This document shows, piece after piece, positions 31,174 through 40,409 of a stretch of DNA of 57,212 nucleotides (position 1 is its first letter; each line of letters begins with the position of its first letter). Source of the stretch: an uncultured Gammaproteobacteria bacterium (GTDB lineage Bacteria; Pseudomonadota; Gammaproteobacteria; GCA-001735895); NCBI GenBank assembly GCA_937894085.1, contig CALCSG010000157.1:1-57212 (forward strand). Reading direction: 5' to 3'. A model generated the notes under the pieces. That model saw only the letters and a program-made list of their open reading frames with translations, ran no database searches and was not told where the DNA came from. The translations under genes were made by a program, and so were the position numbers.

Positions 31174-32193
31174 TTAGAACTTAACGCGCATGCCTGCACC
31201 GATTTGAGTGACATCTTTGTTCGCGCCGACTATACCTTCATCAATCATTACAACACCACCGTGCCAGGAAACCTGCTTGCTCAGGGCTTTTTTGTAGCCT
31301 AAAGAAACATAGGTACCATCATTTTCAGCTGTTGAATTATCTGTACTCTGACCAAAAGCGATAGCAGCTGATGCTCCTTCACCCAGTTCTTTAACAAAGT
31401 TTACATACAGGTGATCTTGTTCAACGGGCATATCTTCATTTTCAGTTTCAAATTGACCTGCAACGCTCATGCCATCGCCTTTCCATTTCAAACCAATCTT
31501 GGTTGCTGTACCGGATTTGTTGGTTCCAGAATCTTCAGATTCAGTCAGTAAGCCAAAGGCTAGCTCCAGGTTACTACCAATCGGTGCATTTACGCCCAGG
31601 TGAAAACCATGGCTACCATCACGTTCGCCAGCTGTATCATCGCTAGATTCGTCAAAATTGACGCCTACAACGACCTTAGTACCACCAAATGTGTTGGCAT
31701 AAGCCAGAACATTCTGGCCGTAACTGTTATATAATCCACCAGTTTTAGACATACCGTTATTGCCACGAGCCTGCAGGAAAGTTGCCAGGAAAGGATCCCA
31801 GCTGGCAGTGGTTGATTTATAAGGCGTATTCATTGTGCCTGCTAACACTGTACCGAAATCACCTTTTAAACCGATAAACTGGTCACGATCTTTTAAAGTG
31901 TTCTGTTCTCCTGGATTAGCTAGATCATCACTGAAAAAGTTAAAGTTAACTTTATACAGGGCAGTCATGCCATTACCGAGGTCATGAGAACCAGTAACAC
32001 CGATCATGGAAGCATTACCTGAACCAACTACGCCTGACTCACTTGAATCATCAAGTGTCAGACCTTCAGTCGCATCACCCGAAGTGCTAACCAGTTCAAG
32101 TTGTGCCTGTCCGATGATTTTTACTTCTGCAGCAGCGATTGATGGAACAGCCAGTGCCGCAGTGATAGCGATTGCGATTAAATTTTTATTCAT
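31174..32193 (-). CDS. Outer-membrane general porin (Gram-negative porin family)
   Basis: Signal peptide; VKIIGQAQLELV..., alternating beta-strand pattern, C-terminal ...IGAGMRVKF ending in Phe. Confidence 0.92.
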   Translation of the reverse strand: MNKNLIAIAITAALAVPSIAAAEVKIIGQAQLELVSTSGDATEGLTLDDSSESGVVGSGNASMIGVTGSHDLGNGMTALYKVNFNFFSDDLANPGEQNTLKDRDQFIGLKGDFGTVLAGTMNTPYKSTTASWDPFLATFLQARGNNGMSKTGGLYNSYGQNVLAYANTFGGTKVVVGVNFDESSDDTAGERDGSHGFHLGVNAPIGSNLELAFGLLTESEDSGTNKSGTATKIGLKWKGDGMSVAGQFETENEDMPVEQDHLYVNFVKELGEGASAAIAFGQSTDNSTAENDGTYVSLGYKKALSKQVSWHGGVVMIDEGIVGANKDVTQIGAGMRVKF

Positions 32194-32460
32194 ATAATTC
32201 TCCTCAAGAAGTTTAATATTTTATTAAATTTTTAATATTTTTTTAGATGTTGATGTTTTTCCGCCACGAATATTAATCATATATTCATATAATTGCAAAA
32301 TTTATTTGCGCAAAAAAGACAGTTTTAAATTTAAGAACTATAAAAATTAATCTATGTTGTTAATATATGATTTATTGATCGACTATTTGTTGTTTTGTTG
32401 ATAGCTTCAAGGCTAATTTGCTTCACTAAAAAGACTTTAAATATTCTGATAATTCTATCT

Positions 32461-32946
32461 ATGACTGATTCTATTGGACCAACATTAAGAAAATACTGGA
32501 CCTATTTATCAGATAAACCATTTGGCAAATGGATTTTCAGTAGAGCAATTGGGTTTATGGCACCTTATTCGGGTTCTATTTCTGCCAGAGTGATTCATCT
32601 TGGACCCGGGATGGGGATTGTCAGGCTGAAGGAACATCGTAATGTTCGAAACCATCTGAATTCGGTACATGCCATAGCGCTGGTAAACCTGGCCGAAATG
32701 GTAACCGGGCTAACCTTAATGAATAGTTTGCCGGATAACACACGGGGTATTCTGACGGGAATTAAAATGGATTATATAAAAAAAGCTCGTGGTTTAGTCA
32801 CCGCGAAATGTATATGCGATATTCCGCAAACGAATGAGTCGATTGAGTTAGAAATTACTGGTGAAATAGCAAATGAACAGGGCGAAGTGGTAGCACGGGC
32901 TGTTGCGACCTGGCTAATCGGGCCAGAGAAAGAAAGATCCCGCTAA
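32461..32946 (+). CDS. Hotdog-fold DUF4442/thioesterase-like protein (start likely 32461)
   Basis: MAPYSGSISARVIHLGPG...LKEHRNVRNHLNSVHAIALVNLAEMVTGL. Confidence 0.85.
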   Translation: MTDSIGPTLRKYWTYLSDKPFGKWIFSRAIGFMAPYSGSISARVIHLGPGMGIVRLKEHRNVRNHLNSVHAIALVNLAEMVTGLTLMNSLPDNTRGILTGIKMDYIKKARGLVTAKCICDIPQTNESIELEITGEIANEQGEVVARAVATWLIGPEKERSR

Positions 32947-32951
32947 ACTGC

Positions 32952-33275
32952 TCAGGATATTTTATTGTTTAACAGCCGGATGATTTCGGCATAAGCTTTA
33001 TCCATGTGTTTATCAAGAATCATACGGATTTCTTCATCAATAATTAATTCCTGAACACTAGGGTCTTTTTCATCGACAATATCATCTTCAAAGTCTTCTG
33101 CAAGCTCATCTATTGCGATGTCATGATCTTTTTTTAGATCAATATCATGATCGTCCTGTTCGATTTCAAAATCAGTATTTTCATCAAGAGAATGAACGGG
33201 TTGATTTCCCTCGTTTTCGATATGTCCTTTAAATAAAAGATCCCGCAATACGGGGATTTGTGAATCGTTGTTCAT
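32952..33275 (-). CDS. Acidic hypothetical protein translationally coupled to holC
   Basis: 107-aa ORF overlapping the holC stop; Asp/Glu-rich. Confidence 0.65.
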   Translation of the reverse strand: MNNDSQIPVLRDLLFKGHIENEGNQPVHSLDENTDFEIEQDDHDIDLKKDHDIAIDELAEDFEDDIVDEKDPSVQELIIDEEIRMILDKHMDKAYAEIIRLLNNKIS

Positions 33276-33685
33276 AGTTTGTGATGCTTCAGTTCATATC
33301 CACGGTCTTTATAATAACTGTAATGTGAACGTGCAAGTTCTTTATTATCTTCAGCCACCAGTTCTATGACGCGTTCGAACTGTGCAAAGTATAACGGGAT
33401 CTCATTGCTTAAATTGATCAGCAATTGTCTCTCGCCGCGCGGGTCAGCCTGGTGGTTGATAAGAATGGGGGTTAGTAACCCTGGTTGCTCCTGCTGGTCA
33501 TGTGGCAGGAAGCTCTCTTCTTCGCTGGTCCACAACATTCTATCCAGTTTATCGGTTTGTTGCTGGTTAGCTGTCAGTAACAGCACGCTTTGTTTACTTT
33601 GGTAAGCTTTATGGCACAATTTACAGACCAGTCCGTCACTGTTGTGACTTGACGAGGTTAAATCATAAAAGTCGATCCGTGTCAT
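33272..33685 (-). CDS. holC: DNA polymerase III chi subunit
   Basis: MTRIDFYDL, KLCHKAYQSKQSVLLLTANQQQTDKLDRMLWTSEEESFLPH; downstream of pepA. Confidence 0.94.
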   Translation of the reverse strand: MTRIDFYDLTSSSHNSDGLVCKLCHKAYQSKQSVLLLTANQQQTDKLDRMLWTSEEESFLPHDQQEQPGLLTPILINHQADPRGERQLLINLSNEIPLYFAQFERVIELVAEDNKELARSHYSYYKDRGYELKHHKL

Positions 33686-33701
33686 AAAGCCTTATCGGAA
33701 T

Positions 33702-35198
33702 TTATTTTTCTACAAGACGATCCAGAATGTACTGTGTTAATAGTGGCACAGGTCTGCCTGTGGCGCCTTTGTTATCACCTGTCACCCAGGCGGTGCCGGC
33801 AATATCAAGATGAGCCCATTTATATTTCCTGGTAAACCTGGACAGAAAACAGGCCGCTGTGATAGCACCTGCATCACGTCCGCCAATATTGGCGATATCG
33901 GCAAAATTACTTTTTAATTGATCCTGGTATTCATCCCACAATGGCAATTCCCAGACCTTATCTTCAACCTGCTTTCCTGAGCTGATTAAATCGTTCACTA
34001 ATGGACTGTGGTTACCTAATACTGCTGAAGGGGTTCTTCCAAGAGCGATGATACAGGCCCCTGTCAGGGTAGCAATATCGATGACAACATCGGGGTCAAA
34101 CTTTTCGGCATAGGTTAATGCGTCGCAAAGTATCAGTCGACCTTCAGCATCGGTATTTAAAATTTCAATGGTGAGTCCGGACATGCTGGTAACAATATCC
34201 CCGGGTTTTGTTGCGAGTCCGTCAGGTAGATTTTCCGTGGCAGGAATAATGCCTACCACATTGATTGGTAGTTGCATCTCTGCGACAGCAGATAAAGTAC
34301 CCAGAACTGAGGCTGCACCACACATGTCATATTTCATTTCATCCATAGCCAGACCTGGTTTCAGAGATATTCCACCAGAATCGAAAGTGACACCTTTGCC
34401 AACCAGTACAACAGGTTTTTGATCGGAAGGGCCGCCATGATATTCAAGTGAAATAAGTTTGGCGGGCTGTTGACTGCCGGCAGTTACTGATAGCAGTGAA
34501 CCCATCGCCAGTTTTTTCATATCCTTTTCTTCAAGAATTTCAACAACAATAGTTGGAAATGTTTTTTGCAGTCGTTTGGCCTGTTCCGCAAGATAGGTCG
34601 GGGTACAGATGTTGCCAGGTAAATTACCCAGGTCTTTAGCCAGGCTAACTCCTGAACTTATGGCATTACCCTGTTGAATGGCCTGTTCACCGATGCTTAA
34701 TTCTCTTCGGCTCGGTACATTCATAACCAGTTTGCGAATGCTTTTTGGAGTTTCGCTTTTCTTGCTCTTGAGTTGCTCACAGTGGTAACGATTTTTTTCC
34801 ATCTGCATCACTGTCTGGCTTATCTTCCACTGGATATCACGACCTTTAATATTAATATCGGTAAGATAGGAATAAGCTTCCATGGCACCCAGATTGTCCA
34901 GTGCACTAGATACACTATCGAGTATTTTTAAATAAGTTTTTTCATTTAAATCTTTATCTTTGCCACAGCCAACCAGTAACACACGATCAGATAGAGTTCC
35001 TGATACATTGTGTAAAACAAGGGTTTGGCCTAATTTCCCATCCATATCTCCACGGCGGATAATGGTGGAAAGAAAACCGTCACTCATTTTATCAATGAGT
35101 CGACCGGCTCGTGATAATTTACGTGGTTGTGAAACACCTATAATCAAACAGGCTGTTCTTTGTTTTTCTGGATTACCGCTTTTTACATTAAATTCCAT
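33702..35198 (-). CDS. pepA: Cytosol (leucyl) aminopeptidase
   Basis: VGKGVTFDSGGISLKPG, NTDAEGRLILCDALTYAE. Confidence 0.97.
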   Translation of the reverse strand: MEFNVKSGNPEKQRTACLIIGVSQPRKLSRAGRLIDKMSDGFLSTIIRRGDMDGKLGQTLVLHNVSGTLSDRVLLVGCGKDKDLNEKTYLKILDSVSSALDNLGAMEAYSYLTDINIKGRDIQWKISQTVMQMEKNRYHCEQLKSKKSETPKSIRKLVMNVPSRRELSIGEQAIQQGNAISSGVSLAKDLGNLPGNICTPTYLAEQAKRLQKTFPTIVVEILEEKDMKKLAMGSLLSVTAGSQQPAKLISLEYHGGPSDQKPVVLVGKGVTFDSGGISLKPGLAMDEMKYDMCGAASVLGTLSAVAEMQLPINVVGIIPATENLPDGLATKPGDIVTSMSGLTIEILNTDAEGRLILCDALTYAEKFDPDVVIDIATLTGACIIALGRTPSAVLGNHSPLVNDLISSGKQVEDKVWELPLWDEYQDQLKSNFADIANIGGRDAGAITAACFLSRFTRKYKWAHLDIAGTAWVTGDNKGATGRPVPLLTQYILDRLVEK

Positions 35199-35449
35199 AG
35201 ATACTGACCCTATGATTAATAATTGGAAAGCCCTGATGACACAGGCTTTTCAGCTTGGCTTTGGCAGGGCTTTCGAGTGTGTCTGTTGAACCCGAAAAGA
35301 ATCGTTTATCGAATCTTCGGGAAATTAACCGTTATAATGGTATAAGTTAGCTTAAGTTGCAAATTACAACTCGTTTGTTTTTGTCATATTTGTGTCAAAA
35401 TGCTCCGATGTTAATAGTTTGCACAAATTCAGGTCTTTAAAATTCATAG

Positions 35450-36544
35450 ATGTTTAGCATAGTTCAACGTTATCTCATTCTCGAAATTCTGAAAAGTAGC
35501 TCTGCGACTATCTTTATTTTGTTCATCATTTTAATGAGTAATACTCTGGGAAGCGTGTTATCTGAAGTTTCTGATGGAGAGATACCCATCGAAGCGCTGT
35601 TCCCCGTTTTTTTAGGGCAGTCCGTCCAGGTTTTAACTTTTTTATTTCCCTTTGGTTTTTTCCTGGGTGTTGTGTTTGCTTTTGGTCGTTTGTATAAAGA
35701 CTATGAATTAGTCGTATTACATGCCTGTGGTTTGGGCTATAAACAGCTGTACAGTTCTGTTTTACTGATTATGCTTCCCGCCGTGATCATTACTGGCTGG
35801 TTTAGTCTCTGGCTGAGTGCAGATGCATTGCAACGGGCAAAAGATATCGTCGATGAAAAGAAAGATATACATCAATTTCAATCTCTCAAAGTTGGGCAGT
35901 TCAATTTAAGCAAAGATAAAAATCATGTTTTTTTCATGCAATCTATATCGGACGATAAACTGGTAATAGAAGATATTATTATTACTCAGAAAGGCAAAGA
36001 CTCAAATGTTCTGGAAACGGCAAAGCACGGAAAAAATAAAATTGATGAAAAAACCGGAGACCTTTTTCTGGAGGTAGGTCCGGGGACTCGTTATGAAGGC
36101 AAGGCCGGTAGTGTCAATTATAAAATTATAGAATTTGATAAACATGGCATTCTGTTGAAAAAAAATCAAACCAGAGTAGCAGCATTGAAACCGCCGGAAA
36201 AGTATTTATACCAGTTGAAAAGTTCAAACAGTAAAAAGGACAAGGTTGAATATCTATGGCGTATAACTATACCGGTTGTTTTAGTTATTCTGGGTTTATT
36301 GGCGGTTCCGCTATCTTACATATCGCCTCGTCAGGGTCGTTACGGAAGAATTGGCCTTGCTTTACTAGTTTTTATTATTTATCTAAATCTTCTCGGGTTT
36401 AGTAGAGGAGCGATAGAGCGTGGCAGTATTCCGATGTGGCTGAACTTCTGGTGGGTACATTGTCTGTTTATCCTGTTAACTTTGGTGCTGTTAAAGAAAC
36501 GCACAAAATTTACGCTTAGTTTTTGGCGCGGAGATAAGCGGTGA
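35450..36544 (+). CDS. lptF: LPS export ABC transporter permease LptF
   Basis: YjgP/YjgQ-family permease; divergent from pepA. Confidence 0.95.
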   Translation: MFSIVQRYLILEILKSSSATIFILFIILMSNTLGSVLSEVSDGEIPIEALFPVFLGQSVQVLTFLFPFGFFLGVVFAFGRLYKDYELVVLHACGLGYKQLYSSVLLIMLPAVIITGWFSLWLSADALQRAKDIVDEKKDIHQFQSLKVGQFNLSKDKNHVFFMQSISDDKLVIEDIIITQKGKDSNVLETAKHGKNKIDEKTGDLFLEVGPGTRYEGKAGSVNYKIIEFDKHGILLKKNQTRVAALKPPEKYLYQLKSSNSKKDKVEYLWRITIPVVLVILGLLAVPLSYISPRQGRYGRIGLALLVFIIYLNLLGFSRGAIERGSIPMWLNFWWVHCLFILLTLVLLKKRTKFTLSFWRGDKR

Positions 36545-37605
36545 TTTTTACCCGTTACCTGGCGATAAATATTGTTAAGGGCACGGCACTGGTATTAATG
36601 ATACTGGTCAGCCTGAGTTTATTTTTTATGCTGATTCAGCAGGTTGATCAAGTGGGTAAAGGTCAATTTGGTCCATGGCAGTTTACTCAATATTTATTGT
36701 TAAAAGCTCCCGCCATGATTGTTGACTTTATGCCACTGGCCACCTTGCTGGGTAGTATATTGAGCCTCGGTGGCCTCGCTTCTAATAGTGAATTGATTGC
36801 GTTTCAATCGTCAGGCATACCAGTAAAAAAATTTATACTGGCAGTTTCTCAGACAGCTTTTATTCTGGCTTTAATCTCATTTGTTATTGGCGACTTTGTG
36901 GTGCCTTATAGCGAAACGACTGCAACAGAAATTAAAGCGTCCAGAGTTGCTTCGCGGGTCAGTATGCAATCAAGAAGTGGGGTGTGGATTAAGGATAAAA
37001 ATAATATTATTTTTATCCAGCAGTTATTTCCCAACGGTAATGCACAGAATATAGAAATATATCATCTGGATAATCAGGACAAACTTTTATACACAATTTT
37101 AGCTCGCAAGGCGGTATCTTCTGAACAGGGATGGATGTTACAGCAGGTTCAAAAATCTTTGTTATCAGGAAATAAAATTGTCACTGAGCAGAAAAAACAG
37201 GAGCTTTATGAAGGTAGCCTTTCTGATCAATTGCTACAGTCTCTGGTAGTGGATCCAAGGCAAATGTCGAGTTCAAATTTGCACACTTATGTTCAGTTTC
37301 TGGACGAAAATAAACTAAATCATTCTGCCGAGTCACTTTCTTTCTGGCGGAAAATATATTCGCCATTGACGGTTATGGTGATGGCCATCCTGGCAATACC
37401 ATTTGTGTTAGGCTCACAGCGTAGCAGTAATACCGGTCAGAGAATTATTACCGGGATTTTGTTAGGGCTGGTTTTTGTTATTCTGGATAATGTATTAATA
37501 CAGTTAGGTGAACAGATGAATTTAGTGGCTTTTGTGAACGCGCTGATTCCAACTTTACTGTTTATTCTGTTTACGGCGTATTTAATTTATCGCAAGATCA
37601 GTTAA
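36541..37605 (+). CDS. lptG: LPS export ABC transporter permease LptG
   Basis: YjgP/YjgQ-family, overlaps lptF by ATGA-type coupling. Confidence 0.95.
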   Translation: MIFTRYLAINIVKGTALVLMILVSLSLFFMLIQQVDQVGKGQFGPWQFTQYLLLKAPAMIVDFMPLATLLGSILSLGGLASNSELIAFQSSGIPVKKFILAVSQTAFILALISFVIGDFVVPYSETTATEIKASRVASRVSMQSRSGVWIKDKNNIIFIQQLFPNGNAQNIEIYHLDNQDKLLYTILARKAVSSEQGWMLQQVQKSLLSGNKIVTEQKKQELYEGSLSDQLLQSLVVDPRQMSSSNLHTYVQFLDENKLNHSAESLSFWRKIYSPLTVMVMAILAIPFVLGSQRSSNTGQRIITGILLGLVFVILDNVLIQLGEQMNLVAFVNALIPTLLFILFTAYLIYRKIS

Positions 37606-37646
37606 AACTAAACATGAAATATTGAGTTATTAGCTGGCGATAAACG

Positions 37647-38186
37647 TTATTGATTTTTTTCAGCTGGAATTTTTGATACATCTATAATTTTAGTATTACT
37701 CAGTCGGTCATGCCAGGTATAAGCAGTAAATAGACGCCATATATAACTTGCTATGAAAAAAATCATAGCAATGATCGCTGCGATTTTGTCATCTTCTGTA
37801 AACTGAAAATAACGATTTAGTAAAAGAAAAAAAACTGGAGGTAGCGATGCAAAGGTTAGCCTCAGAAAGCATATTGACCAGGCCGGGTTAAGACCAAAAT
37901 CATTTATGATTCTTATTTTCCAAACTTTCATGCCTAAAGTCTGGCCTGATTTATTCCAGAACCAACTGTAAAAAATAAAAATTAAAAGGAGTAGATAAAT
38001 AGAATAAAAAACCCCACCGACTGCTTCTCCCTGATTAAATGGTAACAATATGGCGGTACCAATAAATAGAATGGAGATAATTAAAAAGCTGTCATAAATC
38101 ATCGCAATGATTTGTTTTAACAGGCTTGCGGGTGGGCATTTAAGTAATAATTTGTTATTCATGCAGAAAAAAACTAAAAAAAACAA
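37647..38186 (-). CDS. RDD family membrane protein
   Basis: Polytopic; WNKSGQTLGMKVWKIRII...TAYTWHDRLSNTKIID. Confidence 0.85.
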   Translation of the reverse strand: MFFLVFFCMNNKLLLKCPPASLLKQIIAMIYDSFLIISILFIGTAILLPFNQGEAVGGVFYSIYLLLLIFIFYSWFWNKSGQTLGMKVWKIRIINDFGLNPAWSICFLRLTFASLPPVFFLLLNRYFQFTEDDKIAAIIAMIFFIASYIWRLFTAYTWHDRLSNTKIIDVSKIPAEKNQ

Positions 38187-38287
38187 TCCATATAATAAAA
38201 AAGTTTGTCATAATCAACAATATATCATTGAAAAAATGAAATCTCTTTTTATAATCAAGTTACGTAAACCACCAATCGGGTACAAAA

Positions 38288-38827
38288 ATGGCTATTAAAA
38301 AATCTACTGTTAAATCTAAGAAAAGCGTTGTTACAAAAAAAACAGCAATGAAAAAAGCACCTGTAAAAAAAACGGGCCGTGGTAAACCTAAAGTAGCCGT
38401 TAAAAAAGCACCTGTGAAAAAAACGGTGGCCAAAAAAGCAGTTGCTAAAAAAACACCTGTGAAAAAGGCTGTCGCTAAAAAAACGCCAATGAAAAAAGCA
38501 GTTACTAAAAAGACAGTTACTAAAAAGGCAGCAGTTAAAAAGAGTATAGCGCGTGTTGCAAATCCAGCGGTAGAAAAAATTAAAACTTTAAGAGCTGAGC
38601 TGGCTGAAGTTAAAGCTGAATTGAAAGCGTCCAGGAAACGTGAAGCCGGATTATCTAAAATTACTGACAGCATGAGTTCTGCTATTGAGAAATCGGTTTC
38701 ACAAATGATGAAAACTCAAATGGCTAGCCTGGAAGCATCTCTTAAAGCGAAGCCTCGTAAAAAGAAAGCAAAAGTGGTTAAAGCAGTCGTTAGTAATGCA
38801 GTAGACAGTAACGCTGAGGTAAAGTAA
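38288..38827 (+). CDS. Histone H1-like Lys/Ala-rich DNA-binding protein with C-terminal coiled coil
   Basis: Tandem KKAPVKK/AKKTPVKK/VKKA pentad-type repeats followed by a heptad-like segment (VEKIKTLRAELAEVKAELKAS). Confidence 0.8.
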   Translation: MAIKKSTVKSKKSVVTKKTAMKKAPVKKTGRGKPKVAVKKAPVKKTVAKKAVAKKTPVKKAVAKKTPMKKAVTKKTVTKKAAVKKSIARVANPAVEKIKTLRAELAEVKAELKASRKREAGLSKITDSMSSAIEKSVSQMMKTQMASLEASLKAKPRKKKAKVVKAVVSNAVDSNAEVK

Positions 38828-38899
38828 GGAATAGTTGATTCATCTGATCATGGTTGATCAAATTTAAAAACAAATTTCTAAGTGCTTTATTTTGCACCT

Positions 38900-39296
38900 G
38901 TGCTTACGCTGGAACGACTGCATGGACGCAGGGGGTAGAGCAATGCAGTAGCAATTGCTGAGGCCATGGACAGATAATTGCTCCTGCATTATCTGCATAT
39001 ACGCTGTCCATGGCGAAAATGGCAACGAGCAGTATTCCCAGGGAAGGCGCGTAAGCACTATAAAGCAGTAAGAATTATCTGTATATGATGGATGATCTGA
39101 TACGTGATATCCTAACCTCCTGCTTCCATGCAGTCGTACCGGTGGCATCCTGCCTGGTAAATTTCCAGTACTTTCTCTATCCCCGGCGGTCAAAGTAAAA
39201 ATACTGGGCTTATTGAAATGTTGCTTCTGTATTGCTCCTGACTTTGATAACTGCGTTGCTCTACTCCTGTTATATATGCAGTCGTATCTACGTTTA
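38900..39296. repeat. Cluster of nested palindromes / dispersed repeat copies upstream of xerD
   Basis: ACGACTGCATGGACGCAGGGGGT (38914-38936) inverted at 39115-39137; GCCATGGACAG/CTGTCCATGGC; GTGCTTACGC/GCGTAAGCAC; third degenerate copy about 39230-39296. Confidence 0.8.
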
Positions 39297-39347
39297 GTGG
39301 TTTACCAGTGCTATAGTCCTATACGCAATCAATGTTTATTTCTTGAA

Positions 39348-40253
39348 ATGAATAAAATAGATCAGTCCTTTAATCAGATAAATCAGTTCATTGATACAAT
39401 TTGGTCTGAAAAAGGACTTTCCAAATTGACGTTAGATGCTTATCAGCAGGATTTAAAATTATTTGCACTGTGGTTAGCAAAAAAAGATCAAATGCTAAAA
39501 GATGCTACCCCCGCATTAATTCTTGAGTACCTCGCTTTTAAGGTCGATCAAAAAAGCGCTTCACGTTCAAATGCCAGGCTTCTCTCTACCTTAAAACAAT
39601 TTTATCGATTTCAACTAAGAAGTGGACAACGAGCTGATAATCCTACAGCGTTAATCGAAGCACCAAAACTGAACAGGCATCTACCGGATAGTTTGAGTGA
39701 ATCGGACTGTGAAAAGCTGTTAAATTCACCTGATAGTCAAACTGAATATGGATTACGTGATCGATGTATGCTGGAACTAATGTACTCTTCCGGACTCAGG
39801 GTATCTGAGCTGGTTTCGCTCGAATTAAGTCAAGTGAATCATAATCTGGGATTGATTCGGCTTACCGGTAAAGGTAATAAAGAACGTGTCATACCGGTTG
39901 GGGAAGAAGCTTTATACTGGGTAAAAAAATATATAAAAGAATCTCGCCCTGTTCTATATAAAGAGCAGAGACCAACAGATGCTTTATTTCTTTCCAGCCG
40001 GGCAACGGCCATCACCCGTCAGGCATTCTGGCAGCATATTAAAAAATATTTAACCATTGCCGGTTTAAAAGACAGTTATTCACCGCATTCACTCAGGCAT
40101 GCTTTCGCGACACATTTACTAAACCATGGTGCGGATTTGCGCACAGTACAAATGTTATTAGGGCATAGTGATTTATCTACCACCCAGATTTATACACATG
40201 TAGCTCAGGCGCGTTTACAGGCAATGCATGAGAAGCATCACCCCAGAGGATAA
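39348..40253 (+). CDS. xerD: Tyrosine recombinase XerD (start at 39348, not 39213)
   Basis: SGLRVSELVSLEL, HSLRHAFATHLLNHGADLRTVQMLLGHSDLSTTQIYTHV. Confidence 0.95.
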   Translation: MNKIDQSFNQINQFIDTIWSEKGLSKLTLDAYQQDLKLFALWLAKKDQMLKDATPALILEYLAFKVDQKSASRSNARLLSTLKQFYRFQLRSGQRADNPTALIEAPKLNRHLPDSLSESDCEKLLNSPDSQTEYGLRDRCMLELMYSSGLRVSELVSLELSQVNHNLGLIRLTGKGNKERVIPVGEEALYWVKKYIKESRPVLYKEQRPTDALFLSSRATAITRQAFWQHIKKYLTIAGLKDSYSPHSLRHAFATHLLNHGADLRTVQMLLGHSDLSTTQIYTHVAQARLQAMHEKHHPRG

Positions 40254-40256
40254 TTT

Positions 40257-40286
40257 TTCACCACGGAGTACACGAAGAGCACGAAG
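40257..40286. repeat. CACGAAG-type repeat, left arm of inverted pair C
   Basis: TTCACCACGGAGTACACGAAGAGCACGAAG. Confidence 0.85.
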
Positions 40287-40370
40287 ATAAATTATTTTAT
40301 GACGATAAGGTTTTCAGAGTGATAGCTATACTTCAGGTATCAGTTATCAGATAACCTTTTACCTGTCTTT

Positions 40371-40399
40371 CTTCGTGTACTTCGTGCCCTCTGTGGTGT
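40371..40399. repeat. CACGAAG-type repeat, right (inverted) arm of pair C
   Basis: CTTCGTGTACTTCGTGCCCTCTGTGGTGT. Confidence 0.85.
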
Positions 40400-40409
40400 A
40401 ACTTGTTTT

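Noticed and set aside
38288-38560. Possible CRISPR or minisatellite array
   Set aside because: Repeats are short, in-frame, codon-level repeats of a Lys/Ala-rich protein with no spacers
38260-38673. 137-aa minus-strand hydrophobic ORF (FLATAFFTGVFLATAFLATVFF)
   Set aside because: Antisense of the Lys/Ala-rich H1-like repeats; the apparent membrane repeats are an artefact of complementing AAA/GCA-type codons
38864-39193. 109-aa minus-strand ORF upstream of xerD
   Set aside because: Composed of the nested palindromic repeat cluster; no protein-like pattern
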